From positions 1 through 64,000 of the forward strand of contig JALSLJ010000076.1 in the NCBI GenBank assembly GCA_026988315.1: DNA of 64,000 bases. Direction: 5' to 3'. The position numbers were made by a program, and so were the translations under genes. Numbering within the stretch: the stretch's first letter is position 1; every line of letters begins with the position of its first letter. Shown piece by piece: positions 17,805-24,696 of the stretch. The stretch comes from Sulfurimonas sp. Its GTDB lineage: Bacteria > Campylobacterota > Campylobacteria > Campylobacterales > Sulfurimonadaceae. Under the pieces are notes generated by a model. It did no database searches. It worked only from the letters and a program-made list of their open reading frames with translations, and was not told the origin of the DNA.

Positions 17805-18692
17805 ATGAAAAAAACATTACTTTTTTTACTTTCTTCCGTAGCGATTGCTTCTGCATCACCAATGGGAATAGAGATATTTAAGCAGTGTGGTACTTGTCAT
17901 GGAGACAAAGGTCAAAAACATTCACTAAATGTCACTCACTATATTGCTGGTATGGATAAGGATGATGTTATAGAGATATTGCATGAGTATAAAGCAGGAA
18001 CAAGAAACAAATATGGACTAGGAAGCATGATGAAGGGGCAAGCTGCAAAGCTCTCAGATGAGCAGATGGATGCAGTTGCTTCCTACATAGAATCTCTTCC
18101 AGTAGTTGTAGAAAAAGTTGTTATAAAAAAAGAAGACACAACCCTAGATGGCAAAAAAATATTTAAAAAATGTGCTGTATGTCATGGAGTTGATGCAAAT
18201 AAACGCTCTCTTAATGTAAGTAAATTTATTGCTGGAATGGACAAAGATCATATTATTGAAACACTTCACGGCTACCAAGCAGGAAAAATAAACCAGTATG
18301 GCTTTGGGAGTATGATGAAAGGTCAAGCGAAAAAACTCACAGAAAAACAGCTAGAAGCAGTCGCTTTATATGTTGAATCCTTAGAGAGAAAAAGCGAGGA
18401 CACTGACTCTAAAAAAATGGAAGAAAAGAAAAAAATAACACAAGAAGAAATTGAGTATAATAAATTTTTAAAAGAACATTTCGATAAGAGTACAAACCCT
18501 AATGAAACATATGAGGAGGGGAAAAGAAGATGGGCAGAAGAGAAAAAAAAGAGAGAAGCCGAAGCGAATGCAACAAAAGAAAAATCTGAAAAAGTAAAAG
18601 AACAAAAACCTGCTGCAAGCGCAACAGAAGTGAATCTTGATACAATAGAAACAGCAGGAGAAGAACCAAAAGAAGAATCTTCTTGGTTCTAA
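17805..18692 (+). CDS. Diheme cytochrome c (tandem c553-type domains) with charged C-terminal tail
   Basis: The 295-residue protein has a signal peptide. Two homologous class I cytochrome domains follow, each with FKxCxxCHG (FKQCGTCHG, FKKCAVCHG), a conserved LNVxxxIAGMDKD and a Met-ligand segment G(L/F)GSMMKGQA. The domains are internal duplicates (about residues 20-100 and 120-195). From about residue 200 the chain becomes a Lys/Glu-rich, probably helical tail of about 95 residues. Diheme c553 proteins carry electrons in the periplasm; the tail could mediate binding or extend as a tether. A terminator follows at 18719. Confidence 0.86.
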   Translation: MKKTLLFLLSSVAIASASPMGIEIFKQCGTCHGDKGQKHSLNVTHYIAGMDKDDVIEILHEYKAGTRNKYGLGSMMKGQAAKLSDEQMDAVASYIESLPVVVEKVVIKKEDTTLDGKKIFKKCAVCHGVDANKRSLNVSKFIAGMDKDHIIETLHGYQAGKINQYGFGSMMKGQAKKLTEKQLEAVALYVESLERKSEDTDSKKMEEKKKITQEEIEYNKFLKEHFDKSTNPNETYEEGKRRWAEEKKKREAEANATKEKSEKVKEQKPAASATEVNLDTIETAGEEPKEESSWF

Positions 18693-18718
18693 TATATAAT
18701 TATATTTTATAGCTAAAC

Positions 18719-18765
18719 ATCTCTCTATTCTTTAAAAATATCAAAGCTTAGAGAGATATGATTTT
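18719..18765 (+). terminator. Probable terminator after the diheme cytochrome gene
   Basis: ATCTCTCTA (18719-18727) pairs perfectly with TAGAGAGAT (18749-18757), with further CTTT/AAAG pairing inside, followed by ATGATTTTTAT. It separates the diheme gene from the lipoprotein gene. Confidence 0.55.
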
Positions 18766-18769
18766 TATA

Positions 18770-18814
18770 AATTTGATTATATAAGTGTTTATAAAATACT
18801 TATATAATCAAATT
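18770..18814. repeat. Perfect 17-bp inverted repeat before the NrfJ-like lipoprotein gene
   Basis: The left arm 18770-18786 and right arm 18798-18814 are perfect reverse complements around an 11-base centre. The right arm contains TATAAT at 18803-18808, a plausible -10 box for the lipoprotein gene starting at 18831. The element could be an operator covering the promoter or, if transcribed, a leader hairpin. It lies just behind the terminator-like hairpin at 18719. Confidence 0.6.
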
Positions 18815-18830
18815 AAAAACAAGGATTACA

Positions 18831-19733
18831 ATGAAAAAAATCTCTATCAGTATTGCTATTGCAGCTTTATTAATATCTGGATGTAGTGATAAGCCAAAAG
18901 AAACTGAAGCTGAAACTAAAGCACAAACAACAACTACAGAAGTTGAAACGAAAACTGAAGAAGCTCCAAGTTTGTATGGAGTAACTTCCACAGGTGCAAA
19001 TGCACATAGTGCTAGTGCAAATAAACAAAATATGCCTATAGAAACGCAACATACTGCGATTGTTTTAGAGTCGATGGATGCTGCGGGATATACATATGCT
19101 AAAGTTGATGAGAATGGTCAAGTGTATTGGGTAGCTGGCCCAGTATCAGTGGTAGCTAAGGGAGATAAAATATCTTTTATCGAACAAATGACTATGGAGA
19201 ACTTTACAAGCAAGGCGCTTAATAAAACTTTTGATGTACTTGTATTTGCTAGCACTTTAGTTTCTGTAGATGCAGCACATCAAGCTCCTGCTGCAAACAA
19301 AGATCACGATTGTGATGATTGTGGTAGTGATGAAAAAGCTAAAGTAGTAGCAGTAGAATCAACTCCTCATGGTAGTGCTCATGCTGCTAACAATACTCCA
19401 GAATTGAAAAAAGTTGATGTAGCTAAAATATCTGGTGGTTATACAGTAGAGGAGTTGTACTCTCAAAAAGATGCTCTTGCTACCAAAGAGATTAAGGTAA
19501 ATGCACAGGTTGTAAAAGTCTCTAAAAATATTATGCAAAGAGATTGGATTCATATTCAAGATGGTTCTGGTGTTACTGGATCAAACGACATGGTTGTAAC
19601 ATCATCAAACTCAAATGTAAATGTAGGTGACATAGTCACTGTTACTGGCATACTCAATACAAATGTTGACTTTGGTTACGGCTATAATTATGCTGTAATC
19701 GTTGAAAACGCTAAGTTTTCATTAGTTCAATAA
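18831..19733 (+). CDS. NrfJ-like periplasmic lipoprotein with C-terminal OB-fold-like domain
   Basis: The 300-residue product has a lipoprotein signal (LLISGC, Cys18) followed by a Thr/Glu-rich linker. A middle domain around MDAAGYTYAKVDENGQVYWV resembles NrfJ-like lipoproteins found with cytochrome c reductases. A His/Cys stretch (HDCDDCG) follows. The C-terminal ~100 residues (KEIKVNAQVVKVSKNIM ... VTVTGILNTNVDFGYGY) read as an OB-fold. It probably sits on the periplasmic face of a membrane. Its place between cytochrome operons suggests a role in cytochrome maturation or electron transfer; this is inference. AAGGA precedes the ATG. Confidence 0.72.
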   Translation: MKKISISIAIAALLISGCSDKPKETEAETKAQTTTTEVETKTEEAPSLYGVTSTGANAHSASANKQNMPIETQHTAIVLESMDAAGYTYAKVDENGQVYWVAGPVSVVAKGDKISFIEQMTMENFTSKALNKTFDVLVFASTLVSVDAAHQAPAANKDHDCDDCGSDEKAKVVAVESTPHGSAHAANNTPELKKVDVAKISGGYTVEELYSQKDALATKEIKVNAQVVKVSKNIMQRDWIHIQDGSGVTGSNDMVVTSSNSNVNVGDIVTVTGILNTNVDFGYGYNYAVIVENAKFSLVQ

Positions 19734-19739
19734 GATACT

Positions 19740-19769
19740 TTTAAAGCATCTCTTAAGAGATGCTTTAAA
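19740..19769. terminator. Bidirectional terminator, perfect 30-base palindrome
   Basis: TTTAAAGCATCTCTT is followed immediately by its exact reverse complement. It lies between the convergent lipoprotein (plus) and DUF4136 (minus) genes and overlaps the stop codon of the latter. The outer TTTAAA arms give short U-tracts both ways. Confidence 0.8.
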
Positions 19770-20355
19770 CTTTCCCGTTTTTTCCAAATAAATCACTAAA
19801 CAACTTCTCAACTATCTCTTGAATTTGCTCACTGCTTACAATTTTTGATATCTCATCTTTAGCAAACCCTTGCCAAATAATAGCATTACTCTTTAGATCA
19901 AGTATTTCTATATTTAAACGCCCTTCTTCATACTCATATTCGTGCGTTTTCACTGTGACTATACTATCTCTAAACAATAGCGGAAATAGATATGGCGAGT
20001 TGTTATATATAGCTACTTTACCTCCTGTGCGGAAATAACTCCTTGGTCTTATCATCATTGTTTCATAAGTTGTTTCAACTTCTTTTTTTGTTTTAATATT
20101 TAAATGAAAAAGTATATAAAAATCTGCATTTTCTTTTGGTGTAGAGGTGTAGCCCATATCTTCAAAGTATTTGACTATAGTTTTATGAATTCTAGCTCTT
20201 GTAAAATCTTGAGAATCATTTTTTTTTGAATATAAGACAGTGAAGTTAGATAGAGAGTCAAAGTGAAACTCCCTATCATAATCTGTTTGAATATAAAGTG
20301 TAGAACATCCAGTAATAATCATTGACACTATAAAAGCTACAAATATTTTATTCAT
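19765..20355 (-). CDS. DUF4136-family lipoprotein
   Basis: The 196-residue protein has a lipobox (SMIITGC, Cys17) and the DUF4136 pattern: YDREFHFDSLSNFTVLY near the start, DFYILFHLNIKTKKEV in the middle and RLNIEILDLKSNAIIWQGFA near the end. DUF4136 lipoproteins are membrane-attached and of unknown function. It follows ccsBA after 20 bases and is the last gene of operon B before the palindromic terminator. Any link to cytochrome maturation is only positional. Confidence 0.8.
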   Translation of the reverse strand: MNKIFVAFIVSMIITGCSTLYIQTDYDREFHFDSLSNFTVLYSKKNDSQDFTRARIHKTIVKYFEDMGYTSTPKENADFYILFHLNIKTKKEVETTYETMMIRPRSYFRTGGKVAIYNNSPYLFPLLFRDSIVTVKTHEYEYEEGRLNIEILDLKSNAIIWQGFAKDEISKIVSSEQIQEIVEKLFSDLFGKNGKV

Positions 20356-20375
20356 GATGCACCTTTTTTTACATA

Positions 20376-23300
20376 TTACTTCGATGTACTTGCTTTGACA
20401 TTTATCAATTTATTTCGATTAAATGAGGCACCGATAATAAATATAATTATTACTGAAACTGCATAATATATCCATACAGGGACTGGAACAGGGTCACCAG
20501 CTGCGTAAGAGTGTAATCCAGAAAGATAATAGTTAACACCAAAATAAGTCATTATAATAGAGCTATATGCTACTACCGAAGCTGCATTAAATATGAAATT
20601 TGAACGTATTGCTGGTACAAAACGCATATGTGTTACAAACACATACACCAAGATTGAAACTAATGCCCATGTTTCTTTTGGATCCCAACCCCAATAACGA
20701 CCCCAAGACTCATTTGCCCAAACTCCACCTAAAAAGTTTCCAACAGTAAGTAAAGAGAGTCCTATTATCATCGACATCTCACTAATACGAGTAGATTCTA
20801 AGATATTGATACTGATACGCTCTCTTCTGTCTTCATTACCAAGCATCATATAAAAAATCAATGACATAAAACCAAGCAATGTGCTCAGTCCTAAAAAGCC
20901 GTAACTAGCTGTAATAATAGAAACATGAATAGTTAACCAATAAGATTTAAGCACAGGTACCATGTTTGTAATCTGTGGATCTAGCCAACTAAGATGTGCA
21001 ACAAAGAGTGTTACACCAGCAAAAATTGCGGTAGTCCCTAGTGCTATATCTGAATCACGTGCAAATATTATACCTGCTAACACAATTGTCCATGATATAT
21101 ATAACATAGCTTCATATCCATTACTCCAAGGGGCATGACCAGATACATACCATCTTAGACCAATACTAATAGTATGTGCTATAAATGCTACTACAATTAC
21201 TGCAAATATAATTTTTAAAATAGTTTTAAACTCTGCTTCTGGTTTTGAGAGGCGGATAAATATAAATAACATTAAAATAAGACCAGCTATCAAATAAATT
21301 GGGTAGAGTCTATCAAATATTTTCAAGTTATTGTAAAGGATCTCTGCTTTAACTATTGACTGATCTGGAATTACAGCTGCACCATACTTGTTTTGAAATG
21401 CTTTTATATCATCTATTGCAGCATTCGCTTCACTCCAGTTACCGCTACTTAAACCTTTGGACAAACCTCTTGAATTAGTTTTTAAAAGTTCAAGTACCTC
21501 GTTTGACAATGCTTGAGGAAAAGTTTTAATTGCATCTTCAGGGTAATGCCATTTATTGTTTAAATCCCCATCAAGAGGAAAAACATTCATAAAACGACCA
21601 GAGTAAATAATATAAGCTACATTAACTCTTTCGTCTACTTTAATAATATCTTTTTCATATTTACCACGTTCAGCAGGACGTTTACGAAGTGCCTCTTCAG
21701 CGTATGAACCCAAAATATACTCTCCATACTTGTTAAAAGCATCAGCATATGAAAATGTTCTATCTGATTCTGCAACTCCAAGTATCTCCTTAACTTTCGG
21801 ATTTGAAACTCTAATCATACTTATCTCTTTCCAAGCATCAGGGTTAGATGCCATCCCTAGAACAACTTGATTATGGTTTAATCCCAACAAGTTATCTCTT
21901 CCAGCAATTTTAGTAAGTAGCTCCATTGCGTAAGTATCGAGTGGCTTTATTCGTCCACCAACATCCTGAACAAGCATGGTTGCATAATGATTAGCATGAT
22001 CTAAGTCTATTTTACCAACATTAGATGCTGCTGCTAGTGGTTGAGTTGAAAAAAGTGTTGCAACTAATGCCAATGCAAAAAGCCCACTTGCTTTATACTC
22101 ATACTTTTTACGAGCTAGTTTTCCAAAACGACTATGTGGATTAAATAGGTTTAAAAACAATCCTATAGAAAGAAGCGTATAACCTAAATATGTTGGCCAT
22201 TTACCTGGGTCATGATTTACTGACAATATTGTTCCCCCCTCATCTTGATCATATGAGGATTGGAAAAACAAAAATCCACCGTAATCAAGTATATGATTCA
22301 TATATATTTTATGATCCTCTTCAACACCATTTTTCTTATCTATTAAAGTTACATGACTCTCATATGAAGATGGACTCATTGAACCTGGATACTTTGCCAA
22401 TATAAAATCACGCAAATAAAGTGAAAAAGGAAGCGTAATAATTTTTGAGCCCCACTCTAAGTCTATGTCAGTTCCATTGATTCTAAAAGATTCTGTAAAA
22501 CCTTTGTAGCGTTTTCCCTTACCCATAAGAGCAACTTCTTTGTGAACCCCATCATACTCAACATCTACAATAAGAGCAGAGATCGAATCAAACTTCATAT
22601 CCATCTTCATAGATGCTTTGTATTCTGCTTCATCTATCACTTTAACAATACCTTTACTTAAAACTGCCTTGCTAACTAGCTGAATGCCATTTACATTATA
22701 GAGTTTTCTTGGTTCGAAAGTATGAATTTTGCCAACTTCATGAGTTCCCTTTGTGTTGTCAATCATTTTGAGCCATTCAATTGGCACATTTGATACATAT
22801 GATACTTTATCGCCATCACTGATTAGACGAAGAATTGGCTTGTCATTAGTTAGCGGTTCTTTGTCAAAATACAAAGCAATAGGGCCTAAATCTATAGACT
22901 CTCCACTTTTCAAGAAATACTTCTCAGGTCCCTGAGGCGTCGTTATAACAAAGACTGCTATTGGAACACCATTAGGGTCTTCAACAGCAGTTTTAGATGC
23001 TGCTCCTATAAATTTTTTAAATTTTACTTTTAACTCTTTTCCATCTACATCTAAAGCAGTATTAAACTCTCTACCACCTAATTCAGATATATAAACAATC
23101 TCCTCTTCATAGTACTTTTTTCCATCTTTTTCAGCATTTATCTGTAGTAATGCATCTGATGAAAGCATACGATTTTCAATCTGATTTTCACGGATATGCA
23201 TCACACCTTCATATCCATAATAGCGTGTAATCGCTGAGCCAATAAGTATCACCAAGAATGAAACATGAAATATTAATACAGGTATTTTTTTTACCTGAAT

Positions 23301-23519
23301 CATCTTGTATTTAAAGATATTACCAATTATACTAATACCAAGCAGTACCTGTATCGCCTCAAACCATCTTGTGCTATATACTAGCGCCCATGATGTGTTT
23401 ATCCCATGATCATTCTCTATAAATGTTGCAACTCCACTAGCAGTAGCAAACATAAGAATCAAGACCACCATTAATTTCATTGAAATTAAAAATGACCAAA
23501 TTTGTTTAATAAATGACAT
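20376..23519 (-). CDS. ccsBA: Cytochrome c synthase CcsBA (fused ResB-ResC, System II)
   Basis: The 1047-residue fusion has an N-terminal CcsB/ResB half: membrane helices near 12-30, 50-65, 80-100 and around 445-465, plus a large periplasmic domain. The C-terminal CcsA half has about eight helices, and the heme-handling WWD motif lies in WGRYWGWDPKETWAL near residue 940. The conserved histidines flanking heme appear in LFVAHLSWLD, WLTIHVSIITASYG and FVTHMRFVP. The enzyme exports heme and ligates it to CXXCH sites in the periplasm. Campylobacterota can carry several CcsBA isoenzymes; in Wolinella, special ones serve CXXCK or CX15CH sites. Its position right after unusual multiheme cytochromes raises the same possibility here. 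Confidence 0.95.
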   Translation of the reverse strand: MSFIKQIWSFLISMKLMVVLILMFATASGVATFIENDHGINTSWALVYSTRWFEAIQVLLGISIIGNIFKYKMIQVKKIPVLIFHVSFLVILIGSAITRYYGYEGVMHIRENQIENRMLSSDALLQINAEKDGKKYYEEEIVYISELGGREFNTALDVDGKELKVKFKKFIGAASKTAVEDPNGVPIAVFVITTPQGPEKYFLKSGESIDLGPIALYFDKEPLTNDKPILRLISDGDKVSYVSNVPIEWLKMIDNTKGTHEVGKIHTFEPRKLYNVNGIQLVSKAVLSKGIVKVIDEAEYKASMKMDMKFDSISALIVDVEYDGVHKEVALMGKGKRYKGFTESFRINGTDIDLEWGSKIITLPFSLYLRDFILAKYPGSMSPSSYESHVTLIDKKNGVEEDHKIYMNHILDYGGFLFFQSSYDQDEGGTILSVNHDPGKWPTYLGYTLLSIGLFLNLFNPHSRFGKLARKKYEYKASGLFALALVATLFSTQPLAAASNVGKIDLDHANHYATMLVQDVGGRIKPLDTYAMELLTKIAGRDNLLGLNHNQVVLGMASNPDAWKEISMIRVSNPKVKEILGVAESDRTFSYADAFNKYGEYILGSYAEEALRKRPAERGKYEKDIIKVDERVNVAYIIYSGRFMNVFPLDGDLNNKWHYPEDAIKTFPQALSNEVLELLKTNSRGLSKGLSSGNWSEANAAIDDIKAFQNKYGAAVIPDQSIVKAEILYNNLKIFDRLYPIYLIAGLILMLFIFIRLSKPEAEFKTILKIIFAVIVVAFIAHTISIGLRWYVSGHAPWSNGYEAMLYISWTIVLAGIIFARDSDIALGTTAIFAGVTLFVAHLSWLDPQITNMVPVLKSYWLTIHVSIITASYGFLGLSTLLGFMSLIFYMMLGNEDRRERISINILESTRISEMSMIIGLSLLTVGNFLGGVWANESWGRYWGWDPKETWALVSILVYVFVTHMRFVPAIRSNFIFNAASVVAYSSIIMTYFGVNYYLSGLHSYAAGDPVPVPVWIYYAVSVIIIFIIGASFNRNKLINVKASTSK

Positions 23520-23625
23520 AATTTTCCTTAGTGTGATTAGTATTAGACAACATTGTAATATTGCCTAATTTATATTAAAAATTTATTCTAGCAAAGAGTT
23601 ACTACATTATAGTTAATAAAGAGAT

Positions 23626-23647
23626 ATTTTATAATCAATTATAAAAT
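23626..23647 (-). terminator. AT-rich hairpin after the 79-residue gene
   Basis: ATTTTATAA pairs with TTATAAAAT around TCAA, beginning at the stop codon of the 79-residue gene. It is terminator-like in shape but has no long U-run, so it may only attenuate transcription into ccsBA. Confidence 0.4.
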
Positions 23648-23886
23648 TATGGGAATAGATTTTCATCATAAATAGTAGCAATTCCACCGCCACCCATTCC
23701 ACCGCCATGACATCTGCATGCTCTGTTATCTGAAGCAACATCACCTCTATTTATATTATTGAGTGCTTTTATAGTTCCAGCAGTATTTGATATGGAAAGG
23801 TTATGTTTTGTATTTACAATCGTTGCAAATAATTGTATATTTAAAAATATTAGCAATATTGTAATCTTAATAACTATAAATCTCAT
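23647..23886 (-). CDS. 79-residue secreted remnant or miniature of the large multiheme cytochromes
   Basis: The product has a signal peptide (MRFIVIKITILLIFLNIQLFA), then VNTKHNLSISNTAGTIKA, matching the mature N-terminus of the 687/692-residue cytochromes (ANTKHNLSITSTGTIKA). It then jumps to a Gly-rich end, ACRCHGGGMGGGG ... YDENLFP, which resembles their extreme C-terminus (CGGGGMCHNS ... YDANPYP). The middle 600 residues with ten CXXCH sites are absent. The only Cys/His cluster is CRCH (CXCH), not a standard heme site. It is either a deletion pseudogene or a small protein sharing the ends of the filament-type cytochrome. The frame is intact. Confidence 0.6.
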   Translation of the reverse strand: MRFIVIKITILLIFLNIQLFATIVNTKHNLSISNTAGTIKALNNINRGDVASDNRACRCHGGGMGGGGIATIYDENLFP

Positions 23887-24155
23887 CTATAAATCCTAGC
23901 AATAAACAAAATACTTTTATATTAGATAAAAATTATCATAATAGTATTTTTATTTTAAAATACAATTTATTCTACTATAGTTATTCTTTTTTTTCTTTTA
24001 ATTTATAATAAATTTTTATAATTTGTAGTTTGAATGTTACTGATGTGATATTAGAATATCTAATAGACTTCTTGCATAACCTAGGGAGTGATGCTTTAGC
24101 TTCACCTGAGAGTGAGACTAAGGTCACACATCCGATAGGCTTATGTAATTAATAA
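23887..24155. other. 269-base gene-free region with an unexplained block
   Basis: No coding frame is convincing. The left part is very AT-rich and may hold the promoter of the 79-residue gene. Between about 24064 and 24142 the composition changes: AGACTTCTTGCATAACC, then paired GTGA/TCAC words and CACACATCCGATAGGC. The opening word recalls ends of IS5-like elements, but no transposase or second end is seen. Confidence 0.35.
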
Positions 24156-24686
24156 TTACCTTTGGGATGATTGTGGAGAAACCAACAACTCTTCTGGTTC
24201 TTTTGCATCTAAAGTAGGTTTATGTGTGACATTATTTTCTATAACTTTTTCTTCTATATGCTTTACATCTATTATCACCCAATTACCATTATTATTAGCA
24301 AGTGTATAGTTCATCTTGTAAAGCATATTTACCGGTTCAAGTGCTATCTCTTTTGTTGCTAAATTTACATAAGAAAATGTCCAATTCTCCATTGTAGATA
24401 TAGTTGCATTATATTCATTAAACTTTATATCTCCAAATATAAAATCATTTATATTTGCGATATATGTCAAGTTACTAAACTTCCATGATTCAAACCAAAC
24501 CTGCAACTTCATAGCTGCATCTTTTTCAACAAAGCTTCTAAAAAATTGGGTTTCCCCACTCTTACCCATTTTTATGATGCCGTAGTTATACTTTAACAAT
24601 GTGTGTTTTATTGCTTTTTCTTCATTTGCCTGGAGTGATATTACACACAAAAATACTAGTGATATAATTAATAAAAATTTCTTCAT
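24156..24686 (-). CDS. Small secreted protein of unknown function (possibly NTF2-like)
   Basis: The 176-residue protein has a signal peptide (MKKFLLIISLVFLCVISLQA). An alpha+beta domain follows (AIKHTLLKYNYGIIKMGKSG, WFESWKFSNLTYIANIND, NWTFSYVNLATKEIALEPVNMLYKMNYTL, NWVIIDVKHIEE) whose helix-then-strands order is like NTF2/IMS-type folds. The tail is polar and ends SPQSSQR. It lacks cysteines in the mature part, so it binds no c-type heme. It begins 10 bases after the stop of the 692-residue cytochrome gene and is probably co-transcribed. A role with that cytochrome is inferred from position only. Confidence 0.65.
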   Translation of the reverse strand: MKKFLLIISLVFLCVISLQANEEKAIKHTLLKYNYGIIKMGKSGETQFFRSFVEKDAAMKLQVWFESWKFSNLTYIANINDFIFGDIKFNEYNATISTMENWTFSYVNLATKEIALEPVNMLYKMNYTLANNNGNWVIIDVKHIEEKVIENNVTHKPTLDAKEPEELLVSPQSSQR

Positions 24687-24696
24687 CTATCCTCTT

